Source of the DNA: Rotaria socialis
Taxonomy: Eukaryota; Rotifera; Eurotatoria; Philodinida; Philodinidae
Length of the DNA: 64,000 nucleotides
Reading direction: 5' to 3'
Assembly (NCBI GenBank): GCA_905331475.1
Contig: CAJNYU010000848.1
Coordinates: 60,149-124,148, forward strand
In this document: piece by piece, positions 45,437 through 58,219 of the stretch
Layout of the letters: each line of letters starts with the position of its first letter
Numbering within the stretch: position 1 is the first letter of the stretch
The notes under the pieces: generated by a model
Databases searched by the model: none
What the model was told of the DNA's origin: nothing
The model's input: only the letters and a program-made list of their open reading frames with translations
Program-made: the position numbers and the translations under genes

Positions 45437-45599
45437 ATGTTTTGCCTGTGAAGGAATAACAGCAAACATAAAAAATTCACTGAAGTGGCAGTTATTATTC
45501 TAAAAAGCAATCACTTGTTTTCAACTGCATATTAGTGACATTCTGAAAAGCAAACTGAGTCATCATTTGGCTTTATTCAAATACTGATCACAAAAATTT

Positions 45600-46520
45600 A
45601 TTGAACGATTACGTCACCTTATTAATATTGTAGAAGTGTTTACCGATCAAAAGATTCGATTTATAAGTCAACTAGAGCAAATTCATTCTGTCGATTTGTT
45701 TGATTCAAATGCACCGCCAAATTGGTTTTCTAATATTCGACAATTTAAAGATACTCTCAATGATACTGAGCTACTTTATTCTATGTTACAATCGAATTTT
45801 CGACGTATTGAAAATGAAAATGTTGCTTACAATATATTCGGTAATATTCTATTTATGTTCTAATGATCGAATAAATAAACAAGAAGCAGTATTCATGTAT
45901 ACTCAATTGTTGAAAGATACATTTATTCAGATGAAACAAAATAATAAAGAGGAGATAATCGAATTTCGTCGCGAGCAACATGCTGATAGTACACATGAAT
46001 TACGATTTGGTAATGAATTTGAACAAAATTACGAATCAAATCGGGCTATAAATTGGTATAGTCCGAGAAGCTTTTTTATATAAAATTGTAAATAGAGCAG
46101 TTCGAACACAAAAACATTGAAGTATGATATAAAACTCATGTGACATTTACATATGCATTTACTGAATGTTATCAAAAATAAGAAAGAAAATAGTTCGATA
46201 GCACGAATACTATAGAGGTCAGCGTATGTCGAAAAACGAATTTCAAAAACTTGAAAAAACTTGAACTACTTTCTATTCCGAGTAATAATGAAATAGTTAT
46301 ACTATTAGAAATTCAAATTCACCCATCCCTAATTGAAATTACAAGTTCGTTTGTCAATATTTAAGAATTTTGCCATTTTAGACAAGAAAAGAATGGCTAA
46401 TGTTTTCTCGAACAGGAACTTGAACAAGGTATTAAGAATAAATCTTGGAATATCCATTTATTATTAACAAATGGATTTGATCAACAATTCAATAGGTGGG
46501 AGAAAGAGGCTAAAAAATTT
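45600..46520 (+). pseudogene. Decayed copy of an ART-TPR-type ADP-ribosyltransferase
   Basis: Fragments in shifting frames follow the order of the intact gene at 35.6 kb: AVFMYTQLLKDTFIQM (compare SFMYTQLFKEILLEL), EFRREQHADSTHELRF (CREQYPDAIYELGI), NWYSPRSFFIYKIVNRAVRT, then YRGQ at 46211-46222 with MSKNEFQKL, and VILLEIQIHPSLIEI (GVLFQITIDPTI). Stops and frameshifts separate the pieces. The STS and ExE motifs are not recognisable and no TPRs remain, so the gene is dead. Confidence 0.7.
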
Positions 46521-46757
46521 CATCTTTAAACTCAAATTCACCATTTTCTTCCAAAATATATGCGCGTTCCAAAAAAATACTGATATCTTAATAAGCACAA
46601 ATCTAAACTTAACATTCAAGTGATAAAAGAGTCATTTTTTCTTCAATGCATTATCGATTGAAGCTAAGACATGTCATTTTATTATCAATGCAATCAGAAA
46701 TATTATAGTTCGTGAATAAAACAAAAAGATGTGCATTGTTTGCGTGATACAGTTGAA

Positions 46758-47044
46758 TTAACAAGGTCGTTGACAACCTAAAATAGTGAATAGTAGGTGT
46801 TAAGTTCTCTTCATAGGTTCGATTCTAGTAAAGAATCAAATCAAATTAACTTACAACAGCCACAACATGCTCCTATCCAGCACGGTGTCCATAAGCCGCC
46901 TGTTATTAACCAAAGAAGAAAATGGCATCCATGTTGAACATCTTTGTTCACAGTGTTAATAACTACCACAGACGGAGTACTCGCTGCATACGGTTGCGCC
47001 ACGATAACGGGTGTAGAAGGGTTTTGTGAATAGCTTCCCGACAT
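46758..47044 (-). CDS. Small Pro/Ser-rich membrane protein, 69 aa (copy 1)
   Basis: Exons 47044-46855 and 46777-46758 join in phase 1 over a 77-nt intron (GTAAGT...TTTTAG). A disordered N-terminus (SGSYSQNPSTPVIVAQPYAA) leads to the conserved DVQHGCHFLLWLITGGLWTP and CWIGACCGC, one hydrophobic hairpin or helix, and the last exon adds CCQRPC. The closest relative is the copy at 51279-51657, with the same intron position and the same C..RPC tail. There is a loose similarity to short TM proteins with a TGGLW motif in other organisms and to Cys-rich BRI3/LITAF-like proteins, but no firm assignment. It is probably a membrane protein with palmitoylated or metal-binding cysteines (inference). Confidence 0.65.
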
Positions 47045-50000
47045 GTCACGTTAATACAGTTCAAACTAAAATTAAAAATGGCAGAATATTCTATCTATAA
47101 GTTTTAGTCTAAGCTGATATTATAAGACCATGATGGTCTGCAACACAAGACAAAATGAGTCTTATGGGTTAAATCGAAATGAGATACCTGGAATTTCACC
47201 CTCTGAATTGCTAACGTTCCCATGTTGCTAGAATTTAGAGAGATGCCTGAAGTTCGGCGGAACTTGAAAAGCGTTGCCGGTTTTCCACAATTATCGAGAT
47301 TCTGTCGAGACTTAAACAACATACACAATAGCTACAACTATTATCTTTCGTTAAAATACAGATTTCTTCATTTCTACATGCGTGTAAAACTAAGAATGAC
47401 TATATGAGTATAGTAGATATTAGATGATCACGTCTTTTTTTTGTGATCAGCAGTATCTCCCCTCCCCTCGCCAATTACAAGGAAAGATGAATATTTTTCG
47501 CGTCGAAATAAACCTAAAGTAAGAAGCTGAGTTTTGAAAAAAAAATTTCGTGATAAAGGGTTTCAATATAGTTATACCTATTTCAAATAAATCTCATAAA
47601 TATGAATCTGTTTTGTTTACAGTTGTGTAGGTTGAGGTATACAAGTGAAAATGGTGTAGTTTTGCAATGATAATGATAACTTTGTAGTTATGCTATTCTC
47701 ATGACTTTTCGGTTCCATGCATGATATTCTCCTGATGGATATTGCCGAGACTGAATGCAATTCACAATTACAACCAAAATTCATCCTCTACCGCTTTACC
47801 ATCTACGCCTAAATCCTCACCTTTGCTCACACATTCAACTATTGAACGAGTAAGTCTCCCTGAAGCCATATTAATGTTGCCAATTGTTCACGATTGAGAA
47901 AATACATAATCATACCGAAGGAAAATTTTTTCAAATAGAACCGTAGTTTTGACCGATTTTTAAAAACTAAATAAACCGAACTACTTCTGCGTTCTATGGA
48001 AATCCGATTAGCAGTGCTTGTATTCAAAACATTTTCTGTACAGTTATCTCTATCAAACATCAATGAAAACATTGACAATAAAAGATCAGAAAAACAAAGG
48101 CAACATAGAAGTAGAGATATCACGAAAATTCTGAAATAAACAGCAGATAAAAAAAATATTTTTACCGTCGATTATAAGAAGAGAAATAAATTGGTATGAA
48201 CTGAAGGATCATAGAAAGCATATGAAGAAAAGAAAAGAAATTTTATAAAGAAGAATACATATTCAATAGCTATTCGCACAATGTAAATCCGTTGGCTCAC
48301 AAAAAAAGAATTTTCTATCGCTGTACTTTTATGCAAAGATACACAGTAAACTATGTTAGAATATTTCAGTCTACATAGTCCTTTTAGTGCCGTTTCTGTT
48401 TCGTATTCGTTCAGATCAAGATGTCAAACATAAGAATATAGATTTATACTGTGCGTGAAGAAGTATTGAATGTTATATTTTTAGGTAGTGAACATGCTTG
48501 AATGGAGGACTTTAAATCATTGAAATATTTACGGTTTGTCATTTGTTGAATACACACTAAAGGGACTAAATGCCCCAATGAGGACTAAATGGATTTCTTG
48601 GGGGCTCTAAAAGTAAAACGATATAAAATCTATTTTTCATAAACCCCTCTTTTTACAGAGGTTTTTGGCATAAAAGTTCTCTTTTATGAAGAATGCTATT
48701 GCCCTTAATCGAATCTAGTCTTACCATAATAAGTTTGGCTTGTTTTCTCCGTAACTGTTTTACAACAAATCAGCATGTATCAGTTTAATACATGCTAAAA
48801 TTGATGCGAAGTAGAGGTCTTCATTTCAGAAACATCGCTAATCGAAATAAAATTTTAAACTGTTACAAAAGATTATCCACCGATTGGTCGAGCTTTCTCG
48901 AGCGGTCCAGTCAGACCGATTAAAGATCATATATGCAAGTATCTAATTCATGATTAATTTAAAACTCGTTGTTCACTTAGGATCTCTCTCTCTCTCTCCC
49001 TTCCTATTGTAAATATTCAAAACAAGATAATAAGTTATCAAGGTTGCGTTTCTTTCCTTTTTTAATCTAACTTATATCAACAAAGTTTGACCAAGGCATT
49101 CGTCTGTTGTGTCCAACTTCTGATAGATCACGCCTAATTTGCTTAAGAAAGGCGTAGCTAACTCATTGCTCGCTCTAGAAAAACCAATTAATGTTTAATG
49201 GTTAATGGCATTCTTGTTTGCAATCTACTAGATTTACATCATCGAAATCTTTTGAATTTTGACTCGGAACTTATTTTCTATGAAGCACCTCCGACATTGG
49301 CATTCCAATGTTAGATGCAAAACAGTGATTCTTTTTCCTTTTCAAAAAGTATCTCTAATTCACAGCTGTGAGACGTTCTACCAACACTAGTATAACAATC
49401 TAGATGGTTAGCTTCTTGTGTCACTAGTTAGCTGACAGCGAAAAGTAATTATACAACTGAGTGTTGTTATGTTGAAGTCTGAAGAACCTTACCTTGCAAA
49501 TATTGGTGTCTACTGTTATAGTGTGCATCTTTACTTGAAACTCTTCAATATATAGACTCGGTCGTGCAGATGATTTTGTAAGTAAAATAGATTAGATTGT
49601 GTACATCGGTTTTATTGTTTTAGTTACTTAGCTAGTTATAGAAAGATAACGCTATCGTTATGGAATTGTCGCAAAAATTTTTATTATACCGACCCAAGCT
49701 GTTTATAATTGAATTGGTCTAAAACTAAATGTAAGAGTGCTGAATAGAACATAGCTCTTCTATTAACTCGTATCTACATAATTACATGTTCAATTAAGTA
49801 ATACTTTGAATACTATAATGAAACTATTAGCAAAATCCGATGGCGATTAAAACATAGAATACTGAGTACTTATTTTCAGTCGTATATTCACACAACGTGA
49901 AATAATAAATAAATTCTATCTATTCGTGCGCTATATGTTGAAATAATAACTTTTACATCGAATATATATTGCACCGACAGAAGTGGATCTCAATGAAAAC

Positions 50001-51278
50001 GAATAGTAAAAAAAAAGAAAAGTATATTTTAATAAATTATATTCAAAATTGATACACACGAATGCTTTTGCCTAATTCAAGAATAAAAACACGTGACGTT
50101 CATAGTTCCGCCGATCGCATATTATTATGTATTCTAACTACGTCACTATGTTAACTCTTGATACATTATGTTTAATTTTTTTCTTATAGCTACTATTTGT
50201 TTTGTTCTTCTCTGATCGTTTCGTCTTATCGTACACGTCGTTCTTCCATTGGTTCGACTGTAACTATGTAACGCTCAAGAATATCTATCGCATTGACGTT
50301 TCGTCTCTCATCTTCTTGGGCTCCCTTCTTTTTTCTCTTCATTCCAGTTGCATATTAAACGAATGACAGCTCACCAAATAATCAGTCGTGAACTGTTGAA
50401 CACTAAACTTAGATGGAATTTCTTTTATTTTTCATCCCTAACATTTGAACTAATTTTTATAGTCACAAGATTCTTTTTCAAGTGCCACGCTCAGAGTGTG
50501 GGTGACATTAAATGATTTGCTATACTCATCGAACGTAGTTTTAAATAAAAGAAGCGTTGGTTCTTCATTCACAATAGGAACTACGCCAAGTCACGTTCAG
50601 ATCCTAATTTACTTCTCTTGAATATTTCTTTTCATCTGTTTTATTCTACAAAATGCAAAACGAATAATTTCAACGACGATTTTCAAGCGACATTTGACGG
50701 AATAAAGCAAAAAATATCTTTTCGCTTTCGTTTCAACTTTACCTTTTTATGCACATAAGAAAGTGCTTTTTATATTATAAAAAATAATTTACAAGGCGAA
50801 TTAATCGTATACACAAATTTGACCGTGCTTATTCCACTATTCATATTGTTAATAGAAAATAGCACGAAACTTTCACTGTATCTTTGTGCTAATTTCCATC
50901 TAGTTCTACTATTTTACTTGAATATGTTTTAAATATTTTTCTTGAATTTTCCTTATAATTGCTTTTCAATAAAGCAGAAGTATTAAATTCAACATTTTGT
51001 GTACTACATAGAAATGAATTTTGACAAAAACGTGGCACGAAATAAGATTATAACTTTCGGTAGAAAGGGATTTGTCAAAGAATGCAGTTCCTGAAAGCTG
51101 CTTTCATATAGAAGAGCGAACGTATTGTAAACATCGCAAGTATACGCTTGATGTGCAAAATAGCGACTTGTTATTCAATATATCTTCAGCCTTGTGTTTT
51201 TATTATGAATTCAATAGGAAGCATTAATATTCATGAATCAAAAAAAAAGATGTTCGCCCATCGTCTGTTCCAATTGAA
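47045..51278. other. 4.2-kb gene-free stretch
   Basis: AT-rich with little repeat structure; a short CT run near 48983. A minus-strand open frame at 47839-48123 starts with a hydrophobic segment but has no family or splice support. I see no RNA gene and no clear element. Confidence 0.4.
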
Positions 51279-51657
51279 CTAACAAGGCCGCTCACAACCT
51301 AAAATGCAAAAAAATATAATTCAAGTTCGAGCCATTGCTAGAAATCTAATAAAAACTCAATGAGAATGACTCACCAAGTCCTAAACAAGCTGCTGCCCAG
51401 CATGGTGCCCACAATCCACCTGTTAAAAAGCAAAGAATAAAATGGCATCCGTGTTGAACATCATGGTTGTCGTTATGAAGAATTATAATTGGCTGATTAT
51501 TCGACGGATAGGGTTGTGTATAGACGGGCTGTGGCGGCTGCGCATAACCAGGTGGTGGTTGCACATAACCAGTTGGGGGTGGTTGTGCATAACCAGTTGG
51601 CGGTGGTTGTGCATAGTAACCCGGTTGCTGTGGATAGTCTTGATAGTTCGCAGCCAT
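51279..51657 (-). CDS. Small Pro-rich membrane protein, 100 aa (copy 2)
   Basis: Exons 51657-51375 and 51298-51279 join in phase 1 over a 76-nt intron (GTGAGT...TTTTAG). The N-terminal half is a repeat of YAQPPPTG / YVQPPPGYAQPP units, then DVQHGCHFILCFLTGGLWAP and CWAAACLGLG, and the last exon gives CERPC. Gene structure, core motif and tail match the copy at 46758-47044, so this is a tandem-derived pair 4.2 kb apart that differs mainly by growth of the Pro-rich repeat. Proline-rich repeats of this type can bind SH3 or WW domains, so an adaptor-like membrane protein is possible. Confidence 0.68.
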
Positions 51658-53641
51658 TTCAAGTTAGCGTAATTAAAACTAAATTAAAAGTAGGCGAAAC
51701 GTTTCATAATTTTCAATTTAATAAAAATATTTATCTTGTTTTAATGTAAGTTAGATTGAGCTATTTCAAGTTAGAGTTATATAGGACCGATATATGAAAT
51801 CTGATTTAATTAAAAAGTTTCAAATGTTCGAAATCTTTCAATTTTCACTCTTAGGATTGTGAAAGATATATAAAGTAAATAGAGTGCAATTTCTCTGCGT
51901 TTTCATTCTCATATCCACGGTGGAAGAAAAAGTGCCTAAAAAAGTCTTAGATTTAAGCAATTGAGAATCGTAGTCAAACTAGATAGTTTTAACGTGAATT
52001 CTGATCTGAAACTGTTGAAAGTTTACTTAATTTTCTGATTAATTAATAGAAAATGGCAAACAATTTTATATCGAGTCACTATTATGAAACCTGAAAAGTT
52101 TTACCTTTAAGACTTCTTCAATTGTTATATATCTAGTGCTTGCGCTTGCTACTCTCAACTATATAAAATGGTACTGATAAACAACTTCACGAGTAAACAG
52201 ATAAGAAAGAATGTTTTTTCGTTGATTTACTTAGCTAGCTTTGCATAGATAAAATTATCTGGTTGCAATGTGTCATTATGTTACTACTAATATTTGCTAT
52301 CCATAGAAAACTGATGTCGCACCCGTGCTGCATTTAGATGATTCTTTTTCACGTAGAATTAATTGAGGAGTGATGCATACAGCAAGGGTCTGCTATGAGC
52401 TGCCATCAATCATATGCACACATGAGTAATTCAAGTTTTTTTTCTTGCTAAGTATAACGGAACTACAAGAGAAAGGGATTTTATCATATTCTACATATAT
52501 ACGTAACTTTTTTCATCCAATATATTGAACCAAACGAAATGAGATTCATACCAAATTGATTTATCAAATAAAAAGAAATTGATTTTCCCTATTATAAGAT
52601 TCAAAAAATATGTAACTTCTCATATGAGTTTCATTGGAATTCAATCGATGATTTCGATTATAATATGTATTCATTGCCAATTGCTTTAGCTAAGTTCTGC
52701 GCGCATGACATATGCATTTTGAATTTGAAACATGAATCGCAGAAATGAGAAAGATTTATGCACAGTGAGATTAAATTTTTCTCTTCATTGACGATGAACT
52801 ATTCGCTTGGCAGAATGTTCCTCATCAATAAATATAATATTTAGCATATTAAAATATTTCAAAGAATGATACAAATCAGAGATGCTTTTAGTCTACTGTT
52901 TAGAATCTTGTTTCGGCCTGAAACCGTTTACGATAACATAGTAGAATAGACATGCAAAATATTTCCTACGCATTCACACTCATTTTTTGTTATATGCTGA
53001 CGTGTTACGAATGAAGATGGCAGCAGAACCAAATATTTCCGGAAAACGAAATCTACAAAAAAGAGCTACACAAATTGGGAAAAAATGAATTCTCGCTGCA
53101 ATTTGTTGAATGATTCTACCGTTATCATCATCAGGAGAAATTAGAACTTTTTGAGTGGACCTGAACTTTCCTATTAAAGTGTTGAAACGAAGTTTCTCAG
53201 CTGGTGCTAAATGATATGAAAGGGAAAATGTTTATGTCATTATTATTTACCATAGAAAAAACAGTGAGGTAATATATTCATAAGTATGCTTAGGAAAATA
53301 AAGACTCAACTATGATTTACTTGTTCAATAAGTTATTGTTCATTTCGTCTTCTGTTCGTTTATCAAAGCAGAGAGAAAAGTCTATATGTGACAATCGACT
53401 GATTATGTTTAGTTCGCTTCAATTTCCATTTTTATTCGACGACGTTTTTAAGCAGAATGACTGTTAAACGACAGTTGCTGAACTTCATATAGTGACTCAT
53501 CGAAGAAATTGCACCATATTTGTGTAATTTTGTCCACGTAGACAATATAAAAAGAAACATATTAGTCATCGATAACTGCAACGGTTGAATGTCCGTTTTA
53601 AATTCTTTGGTGGCAAGTTGTATTGCGTATCATTGACAAAA
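51658..53641. other. 2-kb gene-free stretch upstream of the ARF-like gene
   Basis: AT-rich, with no gene or element I can support. Confidence 0.35.
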
Positions 53642-56600
53642 ATGGGTTTATCCTATCAGAAGCCGATAGTCGTTGCTAACACAAACCCGAAGCCATTGCT
53701 GGTATTCATGTGTGGATTGCATTCTACTGGTAAGTTTAACACATGTTATTACTATTTCACTCGGTCACAAATGAACTCACGCACATATTCTGTCAGCATA
53801 ATATTGATTACGAATAAAAAAGTTCCAAGAGTTTTGTACCAGAGAAGTAAAAGCCATTTTTTTGAAAGCTATCCAATCGAACAGTCTACAGTGTCACCCA
53901 AGGAGGAAAAAGCGGATCGTCACCGTATCCTGGATACGAGAATATCATGAAAATAGAAAGGATCTGAAAGTGAAATAACGTATTCACGAATCCGACTTTT
54001 TTTCTTGGATAAAAGCGGTGATGTAAAAATTACTGAGTACCACAGGTAGAAGTTCATTTATGCCGTTCTATAAGTCAATATTCATGCAACATCACTGAAT
54101 TTGTCTTCAAGCAAAGTTGTTACAGTTTTCTGATGTTGAAGTATGCCGTGAAAATAAAAGTTTTAAGACTTTTGACGTAAATTGTTGACAAACATACTGC
54201 TTAGTTCCCAGAGTACGTAAATATTGCTGAGAACGCTATCCTCAAAAGAGCAGGTTTACTCGGTCGTTTATAACAGACATATTCCAGTGAAAACAGATCC
54301 GTTTTGCTTGAGCTGCTCAGTGTGTACATGCCTTAACGTCATACAATAATCGTAAAAAATAACTTCATCAATACGAAGAGATGCACAGCAAAATGATCAT
54401 TTTTGCAATACTATATGAATATAGATATTCCATGAAGAAGTCGTGCTGAAAGCTAATATTTTGACTGTAGTAGAATTTCATAGAGCACTTTCTGTGACAA
54501 AAATGTAATGCTCTAAATACTTGAAAACTCTATACTGTCAAGGACCGATTTCACAAAATACTTTACCAATAGAAGTTTCATTGGTATGGATTTTGAGGGG
54601 CATAATAAACACCATAAAGTTCTGCAAGACTTAACATGGGATCTCCTAGAATATGTTTGGGTGACTTATTGTGAGATATTCACAGGTGACCCTTTTTCCG
54701 CTGAAAATATACTCGACTTCACTTGAAAATTAATATAAAACTTTCATAAAGTGAAATAAAAACTATTCATTAGAAATCAGTATATAACCTTCTATAGATT
54801 CTCCCAAAAACTCCTCTAAAGAGAAAAAGAAAGAAATTTTCTGAAAATCTCCGTGGAAAAATATGAGGATTTCTATAAAAGCCTTTTTCAAATAAGGATT
54901 GCAAGACGTACGAGGATTCTCAGACTGATTTTTTTATCATTATCAAAAGATTTTATGGAACTGAATAAGTACTCAGGTGGTACTAATTTATATTAGATGA
55001 AACTTATTTCATATGGTGCTGCTTTTCTATGCATTTTTGAATGAAACGGAGCATATTTTGTTATAGAAAATCAATTACTGTTGAGGATCCTTGGATATGG
55101 TTCGAAGGATCAGTCTACAAGATGCCAGGCCAATTTTAGCATTGCTGTATAATTTTCAGTTCATATTTTAAAGTCGGCGCTCGTAATTGGAGGGAAAATA
55201 TGTTCCATGAGACAGCTCGTCTAATAAAAATATTTACTTCCAATCTAGAATCGATTTCTACGGCCTTTTCGTTTAATCATATGATTTTCTGCTATTCATG
55301 CACGTTGGGGCCGGTTTATTGGACATCAAATTATTATTCTAGTCATATATATCGTATTGATTTCGGGAAGAATCAAACTGCGAATCTAGAGTATTAGGAT
55401 CTTGGCAAACCCTCATCAATGTAGAAATGAATTCGTCAACATTCTTACAATCTGAGTTTAATCAATTCAGTCGGAATTTTTAATCTATTTTTTTCTATTA
55501 GAAGATTTCATTTCCATATGTTTAAACAATAGAAAGTAATAGATTATCCTCTCCAGTGCATCTTTCCTTTCTATCATGGGCTATTTGTTTCTTGCGATTT
55601 TTGATAGTTTTCTAGTGTTAAGAACCACTAGACTTTTGTTTTACTATGCCGATGTATTTTAGTTGGTTTCTTTAGATCTTTGAGAATTTTTTTGAAATCA
55701 ATTACTTTAGGATCTATGTATAATCGACCAAAATCTCCTGTATACGCATTAGCTCGTTTTCAATCGGAGGTTAATAAAATATTTCTGTTCAACATTCATT
55801 TAAACTGAGGATTCTTTATAGTCAAGTTTCTGATTCATAAGATCATAGCTGTGTAGTAGAATGTTAAAAATATAAGTGTTTATAAAATATATCAAATTAC
55901 ACAAAAAACAGTTGTGGATATCATTATTTAAACTGCTGAAAAAAGATTTAAAAATTTCCTATGATAAGAAGTAGAAAATAATTAGCAACGAACATGCACT
56001 GTTTGAAGAAAAAAGACGAACAATCAAGGTGTAATACATTTTATTAATCACCGTTTCTATAAACCGCTTGCTGAAAATATCTCAACAGAAAAAAACTTGG
56101 ATTTTTTATAAAACAAGAAAAAATATCCGATGAAATAGAAAGGGACAGAATCATTTTATCCTATTATAAGCTCCTTTTAAAACTTTATTAACCAGACTTC
56201 AGCTGATCAAGCATCTTAGGAGATCAGATCCTTTCAAAACCATGCCTTTGATCAAAATTCTGATTCTTTTGAACAGTTTCATAGGTCATAGAAACTATGT
56301 TGAGAGCCAAGTCAACAGCATATTTTTGTGAGTAGAATTTCAGCTATGTAATCTGATCGAGTTATAAGATATAGCTACCTATTGACTCGGCCAATATTTT
56401 GCACAGATCGAATCAACGTTAAACAAGTAGATTTAGCGGGCACAGTGCAAATAGAATTGTTATTTTTCTTAGATTAAATCCATTTCACTCTATGAAAAAA
56501 ATTTGCTCATACCAGGAATAAACGACAAAAAAAAAACATTAAAAACTTTTTGAAATCGAATGGACTTTTTCACCAGCATTCATTGATTGTACTCATATTA

Positions 56601-57540
56601 CATCTATCCTATATATTTTGAATTTTTCCATCGAACAAACTCCTATCCTCGGTGCCTGGAATGTATCGTAAGGATCGCCACCGTATTCGCTGGATTGTGT
56701 GAATTGTCACCGTATCACGGATAGGCGGAATCCGCTCCACCCTTGGTGTCACCTCATTTTTGTATGCACAATATTGACAGTTATTTTCTGATTCTGTGTG
56801 AAAACTGGATCTCTATGAAGATAAAATTTAAGTACTGAAATTAGAAATAGATTGAGCTCTACGTATCCTAAACGTTTCGGCACGTTAGGAAACCTTTATT
56901 AAATGATTCAATCACATTTAACCGACTTGCCGGCGTTTTATTTGAGAATATCATTTTTGATTTAGGTAAAACAACAATAGTCAAAGTTATAAAATATGGC
57001 ACAAATGTAACGACTACGATAACAATCGGTACCGATATGGAAAAAATAACAATTAACGACATTAATCTGTTGGTGTTCGATGAGGGTGGACGTTCTCGAG
57101 CTCGTGTTTTTCAACGTCATCGTTATCGCAGAGCTTCTGGAATCATCATTGTCATTGACTCAACTGATAGAGAAAACATTGATGACGTACGGGATGAACT
57201 TTTCAATATCTTCAACGGAGACGAATGTCAAACTAGGTCTCTTCTTGTTTTTGCTAATAAACAAGATTTACCCAATGTTATGTCCTTGGATGAAATACAT
57301 GACAGACTTAATTTAAGTAAACTCAACGTAAATATTAAATACCATTTGCAGCCAGCTTGTGCCATTCGTAATGAAGGTCTTCATGAAGGTTTTCAATGGC
57401 TAGCGAATTCTTTCGTTGAAAAAATCGATCCAGTCAAACCAATCCATGAGACAATGAGCGATTTGACAAAATTGAACAAGCATTTGATGTCTGTCTGGAA
57501 CATAGCGAATTTCAAAACTTTATGGGGTAAACTTCTTTAG
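53642..57540 (+). CDS. ARF/ARL-family small GTPase with unusual G3 motif
   Basis: Exons 53642-53729 and 56966-57540 join in phase 1 (GTAAGT...GATTTAG) to 220 aa. The splice falls inside the P-loop: CGLHST|GKTT (residues 24-33). The start is the ATG that gives Met-Gly-Leu-Ser, with Gly2 available for N-myristoylation as in ARFs. Switch I is TITIGTDME (Thr49). G3 is VFDEGGRSR, so the catalytic Gln of WDVGGQ is Arg72 and the Trp is Phe. G4 is ANKQDLPN and G5 CAIRNEGL. GTP binding should be kept, but intrinsic and GAP-driven hydrolysis should be weak. A C-terminal extension of about 40 residues is longer than usual. It probably works in membrane traffic or cytoskeleton control. The 3236-nt intron appears to hold an inserted element. 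Confidence 0.8.
53891..56752. mobile_element. Probable 2.86-kb inverted-repeat element inside the ARF-like intron
   Basis: The left end GTGTCACCCAAGGAGGA, then AGCGGATCGTCACCGTATCC, is mirrored at the right in reverse: GTGACACCAAGGGTGGAGCG, GATTCCGCC, then GTGATACGGTG. These GC-rich ends stand out in an AT-rich intron. The interior contains small palindromes (ACCAATAGAAGTTTCATTGGT type near 54565) but no transposase. No convincing target duplication was seen. Confidence 0.5.
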
Positions 57541-58219
57541 AGGAGTTTCCTAGTAAAAACATGAAAATAAGGAATATCAGTGACGCATGATTAATATTTG
57601 TTTGTGATAAATATTATAGTTTAAATACAATTTTTTTTATTATCGTACCCTGTGTGTTTTTCATTGTGGATGAAAATAAAGAAAACAAAACAGTGTAACT
57701 ACCATACTTTTGAAGAAATTCTATGTTCTATACTCACAAAGAGAAATATAAAATATTTTTGAAAAAGGAATAAAAGGAAATCATATAATTTCACTTGTCT
57801 ATTTAGGTGTTTTTTTCTTACACCTAATATATCACTAATGGCAAAACATATTGTATCTGATCTCAGCAAATTAGTTCAACTTATACCCAGAAATATAAGG
57901 AACCATTTCTTTATGAGAAGACTAAAATATGTTGTATGCATATATGCATAGAATAAAATTAATCGATGTATTCATTCTCTTTATCGTCTCTTTTTATTTC
58001 GTAACGATCTAGTCAAAGAAAACCCTGTTGTGTCGTCGAGTTAGACGAGAGAATAGAGAAAAAGAAAAAGAAAATGCCAGAGCAGAATGGTCATTGGTCT
58101 ATTTCATTTCGAAATACACATGTTTTTTTCATAAATGATTCTTTCAAGGACAAGAAATAATTTGACCTCATTCAGATAATTCATTTTCTACTCCTTAACA
58201 CACGCAACTTAAGTTCAAC
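57541..58219. other. Intergenic stretch
   Basis: No gene or clear repeat. It should hold the 3' end of the ARF-like gene and the promoter of the PMP3-type gene. Confidence 0.3.

Noticed and set aside
47839..48123. 94-aa minus-strand frame with N-terminal hydrophobic segment
   Set aside because: No signal beyond hydrophobicity, no splice partner, no family.
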